A stretch of 64,000 bases of DNA from Rhizobium oryzicola (GCF_030504645.1 NZ_JAUKWQ010000012.1:87178-151177); one strand, 5' to 3'. Positions 48,868-58,066 are shown, counted from the first letter of the stretch. Made by a program: numbers and translations. The notes: generated from the letters alone by a model not told the origin.

Positions 48868-50025
48868 TTATTTTTTGTGCCCGGTGTCGAGATGGCGCTC
48901 CATGAACAGGGAGTAACGCGACATACCAAAGCAGAATAGCCAGAAAACGAAACCTGCAAAGACATACCCTGTCACGGGCGTGACGGGTGTTGCCCAGTTG
49001 GCATCCGCCTGGTTCAACGTGACGATGCCGAGCAGGTCGAACATGCCAATGATGGAGACGAGCGACGTATCCTTGAACAGCCCGATGAAGGTATTCACGA
49101 TGCCTGGAATGACCAGCTTGAGGGCCTGCGGCATGATTACCAAACGGATCTTCTGCCAATAGCCGAGGCCGAGGGAGTCCGCGCCTTCGAACTGTCCTTT
49201 CGGGATCGCCTGCAAGCCCCCACGGATCACTTCCGCCATATAGGCGGATGCGAACAATGAAACCCCGACAAGCGCACGCAGGAACTTGTCGAAGGTCCAA
49301 CCATCCGGCATGAACAGGGGCAGCATGATGCTGGCCATGAAAAGAACCGTGATCAACGGAATGCCGCGGATTACTTCGATGAAGACGACGCAGAGCATCT
49401 TGATGACGGGCAGGTTCGAGCGCCGTCCCAGAGCGAGCACGATCCCGACAGGAAGAGATACGGTGATCCCGAAGAAGGACAGGATCAGCGTGACCATCAG
49501 CCCGCCCCAGAGCTGCGTTTCCACCGGAGCCAATCCGAAGCGGCCCCCGAGCAGAAGGAAGAAGGATACGAAGGGCAGGATGAGGAACAGCGTGATCGCA
49601 TTCCAGCCCTTGAGCGGCGCCTTCGGCATCAGCATGGGGATCAGAAGAAGGACGAACATCACCATCACGAGGATGGGGCGCCAACGTTCCTCAAGCGGAT
49701 AGCGCCCGAAGATGATCTGATTGAACTTGGCCGAGATGAACGGCCAGCAGGCGCCGGACTGATCGTTTGGCAATGCTCCGCCCTGTGCGACCGTCAGACA
49801 GGCGACACGGCTCGTGCCTGTCCATGCCGCATGGATGAAAAGCCAGTCGATCAGCGGGGGTAGGATGTAGGCCAAGAATGCGATCGCAAGCACCGTCAGG
49901 ACCGTGTCCTTCGGAGTCGGGAACAGCTTCGTGCGTACCCAGTGCCACACTCCGACTTCGCTGGAGGGAGCCGGCTGCGGCGGTGTCATTTCCTTGCGGA
50001 TGAAGGATAGAGTGGTTGTCGTCAT
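48868..50025 (-). CDS. aapM: General L-amino acid ABC transporter permease AapM
   Basis: 385 residues, long for the HisM family because of an extra N-terminal region and periplasmic part. Hydrophobic spans include TVLAIAFLAYILPPLIDWLF and LMVTLILSFFGITVSLPVG. The conserved HisMQ permease end is present: AYMAEVIRGGLQAIPKGQFE, GADSLGLGYWQKIRLVIMPQ and FKDTSLVSIIGMFDLLG. With AapQ it forms the channel. It starts 3 bases after aapQ stops; the binding site GGTGGAGAG lies in the end of aapQ. Confidence 0.95.
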   Translation of the reverse strand: MTTTTLSFIRKEMTPPQPAPSSEVGVWHWVRTKLFPTPKDTVLTVLAIAFLAYILPPLIDWLFIHAAWTGTSRVACLTVAQGGALPNDQSGACWPFISAKFNQIIFGRYPLEERWRPILVMVMFVLLLIPMLMPKAPLKGWNAITLFLILPFVSFFLLLGGRFGLAPVETQLWGGLMVTLILSFFGITVSLPVGIVLALGRRSNLPVIKMLCVVFIEVIRGIPLITVLFMASIMLPLFMPDGWTFDKFLRALVGVSLFASAYMAEVIRGGLQAIPKGQFEGADSLGLGYWQKIRLVIMPQALKLVIPGIVNTFIGLFKDTSLVSIIGMFDLLGIVTLNQADANWATPVTPVTGYVFAGFVFWLFCFGMSRYSLFMERHLDTGHKK

Positions 50026-50028
50026 GGG

Positions 50029-51225
50029 TTATCTCTCCACCAGCGCCATCTTTGCGTTGAACCAGTTCATGACCAGCGCGGTCGTGAGCGACAGTGAAAG
50101 ATAGACGGTGAGCCAGATCGCGACGATTTCGATCGCTTGTCCGCTCTGATTGAGAACCGTATTGCCGACGCCGACCAGGTCCGAAAAACCGACCGCAACA
50201 GCAAGCGACGAGTTCTTGGTGAGGTTTAGATACTGGCTTGTCAGTGGCGGAATAATGATGCGCAGAGCCTGCGGCACGATGATCAGCCGGGTCGTGACGC
50301 TGGGGCGAAGACCAAGAGCATTGGCCGCTTCCGTCTGACCCTTTGAGACAGCCCGGATGCCACCGCGAACAATTTCGGCAATGAAGGCTGCCGTGTAGAA
50401 TGAAAGGGCGAGATACAGCGAAATGAATTCCGGCCCGAGAACCGAACCACCTGTCAGGTTGAATTTTCCGGCGACCGGAAATTCGAAGGTGAGCGGCGAT
50501 CCGAGGACGAAGAAGGTGAGGAGCGGCAGTGCGATGATGAGCGCGAAGGATGTCCAGCCGGAGCGGAACTGCTGGCCAGTCGCCATCTGGCGTGCACGCG
50601 CCCAGCGCACGATGAACACGGAAGCACTGATTGCAACCGCAAGTGCTGCAAGCAGCAGCCAGGCATTGTCGCCCCAAATGAATTTCGGGAAGAAGAAGCC
50701 GCGATTGTTCAGATAGCTTCCGAAGGGAAGGGCGATCGAAGAACGCGCCTGTGGAAGGATGGAGATGACGCCCTTGTACCAGAAGAAGATGACCAGCAAA
50801 GGCGGAATGTTGCGGAAGATCTCCACATAGACTTGTGCGATCTTGGCGATCAGCCAGTTGCTGGATAGACGCGCGATACCGATTGCAAAGCCGATAATGG
50901 ATGCAGTGATAATCCCGAGGATCGCGACCTGCAAAGTGTTCAGGAAGCCAACCAGCAGAGCGCGGCCATAGGTTGCGTCGCTGGTGTAGGCGATCAGCGA
51001 CTGGCCGATGTCGAAGCCGGCGCGCCCTTTCAGGAAGTCAAAACCCGAGGCGATATTCGCCTTTTGCAGATTGTGGATGGTGTTGTTGGTGAAGATCCAG
51101 ACAAGCAGCCCGATGATGGCAACGGTCAGGATCTGGTAGAATATTCCGCGCGCTTGCGGATCATAGATAAGCGATGAAACGCTTTTTGTGCCGGATTTTT
51201 CCGAGCTCAGCGCGTTGCCTGCCAT
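50029..51225 (-). CDS. aapQ: General L-amino acid ABC transporter permease AapQ
   Basis: 398 residues. The N-terminal part is hydrophilic (KSGTKSVSSLIYDPQARG), then spans of the HisMQ type. The loop that meets AapP is AFIAEIVRGGIRAVSKGQTE followed by AANALGLRPSVTTRLIIVPQ. TKNSSLAVAVGFSDLVGVGN is a conserved region. It pairs with AapM. It follows aapJ after 118 bases holding a strong stem-loop. Confidence 0.95.
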   Translation of the reverse strand: MAGNALSSEKSGTKSVSSLIYDPQARGIFYQILTVAIIGLLVWIFTNNTIHNLQKANIASGFDFLKGRAGFDIGQSLIAYTSDATYGRALLVGFLNTLQVAILGIITASIIGFAIGIARLSSNWLIAKIAQVYVEIFRNIPPLLVIFFWYKGVISILPQARSSIALPFGSYLNNRGFFFPKFIWGDNAWLLLAALAVAISASVFIVRWARARQMATGQQFRSGWTSFALIIALPLLTFFVLGSPLTFEFPVAGKFNLTGGSVLGPEFISLYLALSFYTAAFIAEIVRGGIRAVSKGQTEAANALGLRPSVTTRLIIVPQALRIIIPPLTSQYLNLTKNSSLAVAVGFSDLVGVGNTVLNQSGQAIEIVAIWLTVYLSLSLTTALVMNWFNAKMALVER

Positions 51226-51290
51226 AGGCGCCTTTCCCTCTTATATGCTCTTTTGCGAGCTTCTTGCCCTTTGCGGGTTTTTAATTGCGC

Positions 51291-51314
51291 GGGAGGCGAG
51301 CATGCTCGCCTCCC
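51291..51314 (-). other. Perfect 24-base palindrome between aapJ and aapQ
   Basis: GGGAGGCGAG and CTCGCCTCCC flank the four central bases CATG, giving a 24-base perfect palindrome. It lies 30 bases after the aapJ stop. There is no T-run on the minus strand, so it may protect the aapJ mRNA end or partly terminate, giving the usual excess of binding protein over permease. Confidence 0.6.
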
Positions 51315-51343
51315 GGCTCAGTGCGTCCGGTGACCGGCGACTG

Positions 51344-52366
51344 TTAGCGGATCGGCGGTGCGTACTGCAGGCCGCCCTTGTTCCAGAGGGCGTTCAGGCC
51401 GCGCTGGATCTTGAGAGGCGTGTTGGGGCCGACGGTACGCTCGAAGACTTCGCCGTAGTTACCGACAAGCTTGACGATGTTGTATGCCCAGTCGTTGGTG
51501 AGGCCGAGGTCGGTACCGATCTTGGTGCCTTCTTCGGAGCCCAGCATACGCTTGATGTCCGGGCCACCCTTGGCCTTCATCTCATCGACGTTCTTCGAAG
51601 TGATGCCAAGTTCTTCGGCATTGACCATGGCGTAGTGAACCCAGCTCACCACATCGAACCACTGGTCGTCACCCTGGCGAACGGCTGGGCCGAGCGGCTC
51701 CTTGGAAATGACTTCCGGCAGAACGACGTTCTCGTCCGGGGCCTTCATCTTCAGGCGGATGGCATAGAGGCCCGACTGGTCGGTGGTGTAAACGTCGCAA
51801 CGGCCGGCATCATAGGCAGAGGTTGCATCGGCTTCCTTTTCGAACACAACCGGATTGTACTGCAGGTTGTTGGCCTTGAAGTAGTCGGCGAGGTTGAGTT
51901 CGGTCGTTGTACCCTGCTGAACGCAGACAGCAGCGCCGGAAAGTTCCAGGGCGGACTTAACGTTCAGGCTCTTCTTCACGATGAAGCCCTGGCCGTCATA
52001 GTAGTTGACGGTGCGGAAGTTGAAGCCGAGCGAGGTGTCGCGGCTGATCGTCCAGGTCGTGTTACGGGTCAGGACATCCACTTCGCCGGACTGAAGTGCC
52101 GGGAAACGGTCCTTACTGGAAAGTGCGACGAACTTGGCCTTCTTCGCGTCGCCGAACACGGCTGCAGCGATACCGCGGCAGTAATCGACGTCGATGCCCG
52201 ACCATTCGCCCTTGTCATCCGGGTTCGAGAAGCCGGGGATACCCTGGCTCACACCGCAGGTTACAAAGCCCTTTGCCTTGACATCCTGAAGCGTGCCTGC
52301 CGATGCAGCAGAGGCAGCGCCCAGAATTGCCGCGCCAACTGCGGCGGACAGAAGCGTCTTTTTCAT
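51344..52366 (-). CDS. aapJ: General L-amino acid ABC transporter substrate-binding protein AapJ
   Basis: 340 residues. Signal peptide at residues 1-23 (LLSAAVGAAILGAASAASA). The mature protein has the SBP family 3 motifs GIPGFSNPDDKGEWSGIDVD and YCRGIAAAVFGDAKKAKF, then VDVLTRNTTWTISRDTSLGF. It binds a broad range of amino acids in the periplasm. It is the first gene of aapJQMP; GGTTGGGAA precedes the ATG. A promoter and palindrome lie at 52510-52544. It is divergent from metC, an order seen in rhizobia. Confidence 0.96.
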   Translation of the reverse strand: MKKTLLSAAVGAAILGAASAASAGTLQDVKAKGFVTCGVSQGIPGFSNPDDKGEWSGIDVDYCRGIAAAVFGDAKKAKFVALSSKDRFPALQSGEVDVLTRNTTWTISRDTSLGFNFRTVNYYDGQGFIVKKSLNVKSALELSGAAVCVQQGTTTELNLADYFKANNLQYNPVVFEKEADATSAYDAGRCDVYTTDQSGLYAIRLKMKAPDENVVLPEVISKEPLGPAVRQGDDQWFDVVSWVHYAMVNAEELGITSKNVDEMKAKGGPDIKRMLGSEEGTKIGTDLGLTNDWAYNIVKLVGNYGEVFERTVGPNTPLKIQRGLNALWNKGGLQYAPPIR

Positions 52367-52509
52367 GTTTTCCCAACCTTTGTCTGTTTGTCTTTTTTGA
52401 TGCCTCTAAGTCTGGGACAGCGCCATGAGAACGCCAGACCGAGACCGCTCGCGAGGCCTCCCGATGCGAGCTGGGCCTATCACAGTCGTAATTTTGTGCA
52501 CGGGTCAAG

Positions 52510-52544
52510 TGTGGCGAATTATATTAACGCCACAAAACTGCCAA
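52510..52544 (-). promoter_or_regulatory. Promoter of aapJ embedded in a palindromic operator
   Basis: On the minus strand a TTGGCA-like -35 (52539-52544) stands 15 bases before a perfect TATAAT -10 (52518-52523). The -10 sits between TGTGGCG (52510-52516) and its complement CGCCACA (52528-52534), a 7-base inverted repeat with an 11-base centre. A repressor bound there would cover the -10. The 15-base spacing is shorter than usual. A second candidate, CTTGAC at about 52502-52507, lies just downstream. Confidence 0.45.
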
Positions 52545-52704
52545 ATTGATTTAAGATGCTGATATATTAGGCTGAGATGCCTGCTTTTGAGCAATTTCTG
52601 GTGAAAACTCCGCCAAGCCTAGCAAGCTTCTGTCGCTGCCAAAGTCTTGTGCATAGCGAGGGTTGACCGCCTTTGCGCCTCTCGACAAAAAGGGAGTTGC
52701 AATA

Positions 52705-53913
52705 GTGACAGGGGTCCCGTCTTTCATGGACAACAAGAAATCCGGCAATCACGCCGTTGGCATCAATACCCGCCTCGCTCATCTGGGCCACGATCCGCAT
52801 AGCTTCTACGGCTTCGTCAATCCGCCGATCGTGCGCGGATCGACGGTGCTTTTTCCCAACTGCGATGTGATGGAACGCCACGATCAGCCCTACACCTACG
52901 GGACGCGTGGAACCCCGACCACCAACGCCTTGTGCATGGCACTCAACGAGCTGGAAGGCGCGGCAGGCACCATTCTCGTGCCTTCAGGCCTTGCGGCCAT
53001 TACCATTCCCTTCCTTGCGTTCCTTTCGTCGGGTGATCACGCGCTGATCGTTGATTCGGTCTACGGCCCTTGCCGACATTTCTGCGATACCATGCTGACG
53101 CGGATGGGCGTTGAAGTCGAATATTACGATCCCGCGATCGGGTCCGGTATCGAGGCGCTGATGCGTCCGAACACCAGGCTGGTTCACACGGAAGCCCCTG
53201 CATCCAATACGTTCGAGATGCAGGATATTCCGGCCATTTCAGAGGTTGCGCACCGTCATGGGGCTGTGGTCACCATGGACAATACCTGGGCGACACCTCT
53301 CTATTTCCGCCCACTGGATTTCGGCGTCGATATCTCCATGCATGCCGTGACCAAGTACCCGTCGGGTCATGCTGATATCGTCATGGGAACCGTGTCGGCC
53401 AATGCCGCGCACTGGCCGCGCCTTCTGGAAGCGCAGGGCGCGCTCGGTATCTGCGGCGCGCCTGAGGATTCCTATCTGATCCTGCGCGGTCTTCGCACCA
53501 TGGGTGTTCGGCTTGCGCATCATGAAAAGAGCGCACTCGATGTCGCCAGATGGCTGGAGAGCAAGTCGGAGGTGGTCCGGGTCCTTCATCCCGCCCTCGA
53601 GAGCTTCCCCGGGCATGCCCTTTGGAAGCGTGACTTCAAGGGATCGAGCGGCGTCTTCTCATTCGTCCTCGGTGCCGACATGGCCGTTGCCAAAAAGAAG
53701 GCGCATGCTTTCCTGGATGCTCTCTCGATCTTTGGCCTCGGCTATTCCTGGGGCGGTTATGAGAGCCTTGCTGTCCATGTCAATCTTTCGGACCGCACGA
53801 TCTGCAAGGCTCCGCTGGAAGGACCGGTGATCCGCCTGCAGATCGGGATGGAAGATGTCGAGGATCTTAAGGCAGACTTGGAGAATGGGTTTGCCGCAGC
53901 GGGGGCTGCCTGA
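52705..53913 (+). CDS. metC: Cystathionine beta-lyase
   Basis: 402 residues from GTG 52705, chosen for AGGGAG nine bases upstream; ATG 52726 is the alternative and an earlier TTG at 52663 is unlikely. Cys/Met metabolism PLP-enzyme pattern: YTYGTRGTPTTNALCMALNE, LVPSGLAAITIPFLAFLSSG, TMDNTWATPLYFRPLDFGVD and the PLP lysine Lys217 in ISMHAVTKYPSGHADIVMGT. SYSWGGYESL-type sequence (GYSWGGYESLAV) is near the C-terminus. It cleaves cystathionine to homocysteine for methionine synthesis. It ends one base from the convergent monooxygenase gene. Confidence 0.93.
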   Translation: MTGVPSFMDNKKSGNHAVGINTRLAHLGHDPHSFYGFVNPPIVRGSTVLFPNCDVMERHDQPYTYGTRGTPTTNALCMALNELEGAAGTILVPSGLAAITIPFLAFLSSGDHALIVDSVYGPCRHFCDTMLTRMGVEVEYYDPAIGSGIEALMRPNTRLVHTEAPASNTFEMQDIPAISEVAHRHGAVVTMDNTWATPLYFRPLDFGVDISMHAVTKYPSGHADIVMGTVSANAAHWPRLLEAQGALGICGAPEDSYLILRGLRTMGVRLAHHEKSALDVARWLESKSEVVRVLHPALESFPGHALWKRDFKGSSGVFSFVLGADMAVAKKKAHAFLDALSIFGLGYSWGGYESLAVHVNLSDRTICKAPLEGPVIRLQIGMEDVEDLKADLENGFAAAGAA

Positions 53914-55080
53914 TCAGGCCCCGGTGTCGTAGCCGTAGAGCCAGTCAAGGTCCGCCGCCAGCGATGACGGCGACCGAAGCTTTAGAACGATGTCGCGCGC
54001 GACCCGGACAGGCCCGGTTGCATGATAAGCAAAGCGATTGAAAGAACCGCGCGCCTTGACCTTCTGTGCGCGGGCTTTGCGCTGTTGTTCGTAAGCGCCA
54101 AGCGCCTCAGGGAGTGTAGAAAACCGCGTTACTTGCTGTGCAAGTTCCCAGGCATCCTCGATGGCCATCGCCGCTCCTTGGGCAGAGAATGGCATCATCG
54201 CATGGGCGGCATCCCCGACCAGGACGATGTCCTTGTCGTTCTGCCAGCGCCCATCGCTGACCTGATAAAGCGGCCAGAAGCTCGCGCTTTCCGATTGGCG
54301 CAGCAGGGCGATGATCTGCGGATGCCAGTTTTTGAACTGCGCAAACAGCATGTGCCGGTTCTGCTGGCTTGCCTGGGCGTCCCAGGTCTCCCCCGGGCTG
54401 ACGCCGGCCGCGATTGCGACCACGTTAAATCCCTGCATCTCCCGGAGTGGGTAGGAAACAACATGCGCGGATGCGCCCAGCATGGCCATGACGCGATCAC
54501 GTGCCAGGAACGCGGGCGCTTCATTTTCGGCAATCGTAAAGCGCCACGCGACATTGCTGGAAAAATCCGGTCGGGGCGAACCGGGAACGGATGCGCGAAC
54601 CTGTGACCACACGCCATCGGCGCCGATGATCAGATCCGGACGGACCCCCGTCAATGCTTCGATATGACTTGCATTTGCGACCGTGAGGCGATGGCCGAGA
54701 TGCAGGGAGCAGAGCGGCTCAGCGGATACCGCCCGCTCCAGCGCGTTTTGCAGCGTGGAGCGATGCAGAACCCCGTAGGGCGCGCGCCAGCGTTCGCGAG
54801 CAAAGCGGCCAACGGGGACTTCCGCAAGTGTTTTCAGGGATTGGCCAGATACAAGGCTGATGCGCTGCGGCTCGCACCAGATCTTTTCAATCTCGGGCAA
54901 CACCCCAACGCGCGCCAACACGCGCGCCGCGTTCGGTGAAATCTGCAAGCCGGCGCCAACTTCCGCAAGATAGGGAGCCTGCTCGATGACTTGGCATCGA
55001 ATGCCGCGTTGCGAAAGGGAAAGCGCGGCGGTCAATCCCGCCATGCCCGCGCCGACGATCGCGGCATTCTGTACAGCCAT
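53914..55080 (-). CDS. FAD-dependent monooxygenase (salicylate hydroxylase-like)
   Basis: 388 residues. N-terminal FAD site AAIVGAGMAGLTAALSLSQR, the middle DG-type motif DLIIGADGVWSQVR and the C-terminal GD motif IVLVGDAAHAMMPFSAQGAA with MAIEDAWELA make a complete class A flavoprotein monooxygenase. Such enzymes hydroxylate aromatic rings using NAD(P)H and O2; the substrate cannot be told here. Its stop is adjacent to that of metC. It lies 16 bases after the zinc-finger gene on the same strand, possibly one transcript. Confidence 0.9.
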   Translation of the reverse strand: MAVQNAAIVGAGMAGLTAALSLSQRGIRCQVIEQAPYLAEVGAGLQISPNAARVLARVGVLPEIEKIWCEPQRISLVSGQSLKTLAEVPVGRFARERWRAPYGVLHRSTLQNALERAVSAEPLCSLHLGHRLTVANASHIEALTGVRPDLIIGADGVWSQVRASVPGSPRPDFSSNVAWRFTIAENEAPAFLARDRVMAMLGASAHVVSYPLREMQGFNVVAIAAGVSPGETWDAQASQQNRHMLFAQFKNWHPQIIALLRQSESASFWPLYQVSDGRWQNDKDIVLVGDAAHAMMPFSAQGAAMAIEDAWELAQQVTRFSTLPEALGAYEQQRKARAQKVKARGSFNRFAYHATGPVRVARDIVLKLRSPSSLAADLDWLYGYDTGA

Positions 55081-55096
55081 GAAACTTTACTCTGCC

Positions 55097-55342
55097 TCAG
55101 GCGGCCTTGACGTGGAACGTGCAGCCCGGCGGATTGGTCTGTCCTTCCTTGAGGGAAGGGTTGTAGCGGTAGAGCGTCGAACAGTAGGAGCAGACCTTCT
55201 CGTTGTCGTCGCCCATGTCGATATAGATGTGCGGATGGTCGAAAGGAACCGATGCGCCTGTGCACATGAATTCCTTCACGCCGACTTCAATCAGGCGATG
55301 CCCACCGTCGTTCTGGAAGTGCGGGATAGCGTGACCGGCCAT
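55097..55342 (-). CDS. CHCC-type zinc-finger protein
   Basis: 81 residues from ATG 55342, with GGAGA eight bases upstream. The Zn-binding pattern is Cys in EFMCTGASV, His in FDHPHIYID, and Cys-x2-Cys in EKVCSYCSTLYRY, matching the zf-CHCC family. Its mitochondrial relative is NDUFS6, a complex I subunit; the bacterial form is common in alphaproteobacteria. So a link to complex I is possible (inference). It precedes the FAD monooxygenase by 16 bases. Confidence 0.88.
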   Translation of the reverse strand: MAGHAIPHFQNDGGHRLIEVGVKEFMCTGASVPFDHPHIYIDMGDDNEKVCSYCSTLYRYNPSLKEGQTNPPGCTFHVKAA

Positions 55343-55497
55343 GTTTTTCTCCAATGCTTAAACTTTGCGGCGGACATTACATAGACGGCTCTCGAAAGTG
55401 TAGGGGGAAAAGGCACCTGTCGTGCAGGATTTTGCGTCGCAGGAGTTCAAGCCTCGGCACGCTTCCCCTATGTTGCGGCCAAACAGGATAGGATGCA

Positions 55498-56286
55498 ATG
55501 AATCTGAATACGCCCACCTTCTCGCAGTTTCATCACCAGGGTCTGGCACTTTCCTTTTTCGATGAGGGGGATCCGTCCGGTGAACCGGTTCTTCTGATCC
55601 ATGGTTTTGCCTCCAATGCCAATGTGAATTGGGTGCATCCCGGCTGGTTGAAGACGCTGGGGGATGCAGGCTACCGCGTGATCGCGCTCGACAATCGCGG
55701 ACATGGTGCGAGCGACAAGCCGAGGGACATGGAAGCCTATCGGCCCTGGGTGATGGCCGAAGACGCGATCGCTCTGCTTGATCATCTCGGTCTGCCGGAC
55801 GCGCATATGATGGGCTATTCCATGGGGGCACGCATCTCCACCTTCGCTGCGATCAATCATCAGAACCGCATCCGCTCCCTCGTGCTGGGGGGACTCGGTA
55901 TTGGCCTGACGGACGGCGTAGGCGATTGGGATCCAATCGCGGATGCCTTGCTGGCGGCGTCTGCCGATGCGGTCACCCATCCCCGGGGCAAGATGTTTCG
56001 CAGTTTTGCCGACCAGACCCGGAGCGACCGCGAGGCGCTTGCGGCCTGCATCAGAGGTTCCCGCGATCTTGTCTCGCGTGAGGATGTCGGGCGGATCGAG
56101 GTGCCGACCCTCATCGGCGTTGGCACGAAGGATGATATCGCTGGCTCACCGCAGGAACTGGCAGCCTTGATGCCGAACGCGACCGCTCTTGATATCCCCA
56201 ATCGCGATCATATGCTGGCCGTGGGAGACAAGGTTTTCAAGGCAGCCGTGTTGGAGTTTTATGCATCCTTGGCAGCGGCTCGTTAA
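55498..56286 (+). CDS. Alpha/beta hydrolase
   Basis: 262 residues. Oxyanion-hole motif LLIHGFASN, nucleophile Ser108 in MMGYSMGARIST, acid in VGTKDDIAGSP and His in NRDHMLAVGDKV complete the catalytic triad. LDNRGHGASDKPRDMEAYRP is typical of carboxylesterase or epoxide-hydrolase-like proteins. Cytoplasmic, no signal peptide. Substrate unknown. It is 74 bases before cysE on the same strand. Confidence 0.92.
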   Translation: MNLNTPTFSQFHHQGLALSFFDEGDPSGEPVLLIHGFASNANVNWVHPGWLKTLGDAGYRVIALDNRGHGASDKPRDMEAYRPWVMAEDAIALLDHLGLPDAHMMGYSMGARISTFAAINHQNRIRSLVLGGLGIGLTDGVGDWDPIADALLAASADAVTHPRGKMFRSFADQTRSDREALAACIRGSRDLVSREDVGRIEVPTLIGVGTKDDIAGSPQELAALMPNATALDIPNRDHMLAVGDKVFKAAVLEFYASLAAAR

Positions 56287-56360
56287 CCGGGTTCTGCGGC
56301 CATTGGTGTTTGTAAAACTTTGTTCTATATAATGGCCTCTTCGCAAATGAGGCTACCCGC

Positions 56361-57185
56361 ATGTCCGTGCGCACAGAATTGTTGACCAAGGAACCTGTGA
56401 CGATCGTCGATCCGATCTGGGATACACTTCGCTTCGAAGCGAGGGCAGGGGCGGACAAGGATCCGCTCTTGGCCGCCTTCCTGTATTCGACGGTGCTAAA
56501 CCATCGCTCGCTGGAAGACTGCGTCATTCACCGGATCTGCGAACGCCTCGATCATCCGGACCTGCAGGCCGTTCTGTTGCGCCAGACCTTTGAGGAAATG
56601 CTGGCGGACTGGCCGCAATGGGGCGATGTGCTGCGCGTCGATATTCAGGCCTATTACGACCGGGATCCGGCCTGCTCGCGCTTCCTGGAGCCGGTGCTCT
56701 ACTTCAAGGGTTTCCATGCCATCCAGACCCATCGTCTGGCGCACTGGCTGATGCAGCGCGGCCGTCGGGATTTTTCCATGTATCTGCAAAGCCGTGCCTC
56801 CAGCGTCTTCCAGACCGACATCAATCCGGCTGCACGAATCGGTAAAGGCATTTTCCTGGATCACGCAACCGGTTTCGTCGTTGGCGAGACGGCAGTGATT
56901 GGCGACAATGTGTCAATCCTGCACGGCGTGACCCTTGGCGGTACCGGCAAAGAAGGTGCGGATCGACATCCGAAGATTGGCAACGGCGTCCTGATTGGGG
57001 CGGGTGCCAAGATTCTCGGCAATATCGAGATCGGTTATTGCTCGCGTATTGCGGCAGGTTCTGTGGTCTTGAAGCCTGTGCCGCCCAAGACAACCGTCGC
57101 CGGGGTGCCGGCCAAGGTCGTAGGCGAGGCCGGCTGCTCCGAGCCGTCGCGCGTGATGGACCAGATCCCCGTCTCTGCAGAATAA
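56361..57185 (+). CDS. cysE: Serine O-acetyltransferase
   Basis: 274 residues. The N-terminal helical domain includes LAAFLYSTVLNHRSLEDCVI and DPACSRFLEPVLYFKGFHAI. The left-handed beta-helix has IGKGIFLDHATGFVVGETAV, NVSILHGVTLGGTGKEGADR and HPKIGNGVLIGAGAKILGNI, with the catalytic His residues. It makes O-acetylserine from serine and acetyl-CoA, the first step of cysteine synthesis, usually feedback-inhibited by cysteine. Together with MetC it gives this region a sulfur amino acid theme. Confidence 0.96.
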   Translation: MSVRTELLTKEPVTIVDPIWDTLRFEARAGADKDPLLAAFLYSTVLNHRSLEDCVIHRICERLDHPDLQAVLLRQTFEEMLADWPQWGDVLRVDIQAYYDRDPACSRFLEPVLYFKGFHAIQTHRLAHWLMQRGRRDFSMYLQSRASSVFQTDINPAARIGKGIFLDHATGFVVGETAVIGDNVSILHGVTLGGTGKEGADRHPKIGNGVLIGAGAKILGNIEIGYCSRIAAGSVVLKPVPPKTTVAGVPAKVVGEAGCSEPSRVMDQIPVSAE

Positions 57186-57308
57186 CATCCAGCAGGCAAA
57201 CAGTTCATCTGATGTCTTCGACGTGGACGAAGCGGCACCGCCTCCTTTACTTTCGCCGTGAAGCCATGCCAAAAGCGCGTCGATTCGAACGATGATGGAG
57301 ATGCACCT

Positions 57309-57512
57309 GTGAAAGCTGATGAAATCAAGAAACTCGACGCCTATTTCAAGCGGGTGTTCAATCCCACCTTCAGCGTGAAGGCACGTCCCCGCAAGGACGA
57401 TTCGGCAGAGGTCTATGCCGGCGAGGAATTTCTGGGTGTCGTTTATGTGGACGACGAGGACGACGAGCGTTCTTACAATTTTTCCATGGCGATCCTCGAC
57501 GTCGATCTTTGA
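57309..57512 (+). CDS. DUF3126 family protein
   Basis: 67 residues from GTG 57309, with TGGAG 11 bases upstream; the in-frame ATG at 57258 is rejected because its extension looks uncoded. KADEIKKLDAYFKRVFNP, then a beta-rich YAGEEFLGVVYVDDEDDERS and SYNFSMAILDVDL match the short DUF3126 family of alphaproteobacteria. Cytoplasmic; function unknown. It is followed by a strong terminator and lies 123 bases after cysE, with which it is often found. Confidence 0.85.
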   Translation: MKADEIKKLDAYFKRVFNPTFSVKARPRKDDSAEVYAGEEFLGVVYVDDEDDERSYNFSMAILDVDL

Positions 57513-57540
57513 TTGTCCGAACAGCTTTGCAAGTTGAACA

Positions 57541-57572
57541 ACGGCGGCCGCATCCTGCGAGCCGCCGTTTTT
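57541..57572 (+). terminator. Terminator after the DUF3126 gene
   Basis: ACGGCGGC and GCCGCCGT form an 8-bp stem with a 12-base loop, then TTTTT. Confidence 0.85.
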
Positions 57573-57715
57573 AATTTGAGAAATAGCTCAATGAATCCGT
57601 CGTATTGAAGGTTACTAGATATCAGGGGTTGTGTTTTTCGCATGTGCGAGACTTGACTTTTGCGGTGCGGAATCATTTGATGTGCACTGTCGAATAAACC
57701 CTGTGGAGGCGGAGA

Positions 57716-58066
57716 ATGTTCAACTTTGACGAAGCAAACCGGAAGGGCAAAGAGGCACTGGATGCTGCCCTTTACAACTATTCCGACGTGACGAAGAAGT
57801 TTCAGGCAATTGCTACCGAAACGAGCGATTACTCCAAGAAGAGCGTTCAGGAACTGACGTCCTTCTGGGAATCGCTGTTTGCTGCGCGCAGCATCGAAGC
57901 GGTCTACGAAATCCAGACCCGCTATGCGAAATCTTCCTACGAAAGCTTCATTGCAGAAGCGACGAAATTGAGCGAATTATATACGGACTTGGCGAAGACC
58001 GCTTACAAACCGTATGAGGCTCCCATTGCAAAGGCATCTGCACTGGTGGCAACCAACGCCGCCTGA
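57716..58066 (+). CDS. Phasin family protein
   Basis: 116 residues, mostly helical. FDEANRKGKEALDAALYNYS, VTKKFQAIATETSDYSKKSV and LTSFWESLFAARSIEAVYEI fit the phasin pattern (PhaP-like), which coats polyhydroxyalkanoate granules; many rhizobial phasins of this short type may have other roles. GTGGAGGCGGAGA precedes the ATG. It is monocistronic, bounded by terminators. Confidence 0.88.
   Translation: MFNFDEANRKGKEALDAALYNYSDVTKKFQAIATETSDYSKKSVQELTSFWESLFAARSIEAVYEIQTRYAKSSYESFIAEATKLSELYTDLAKTAYKPYEAPIAKASALVATNAA

Noticed and set aside
52380..52704. SAM-II riboswitch upstream of metC
   Set aside because: SAM-II elements occur before met genes in this class, so the leader was searched; the conserved core and pseudoknot pattern were not found.
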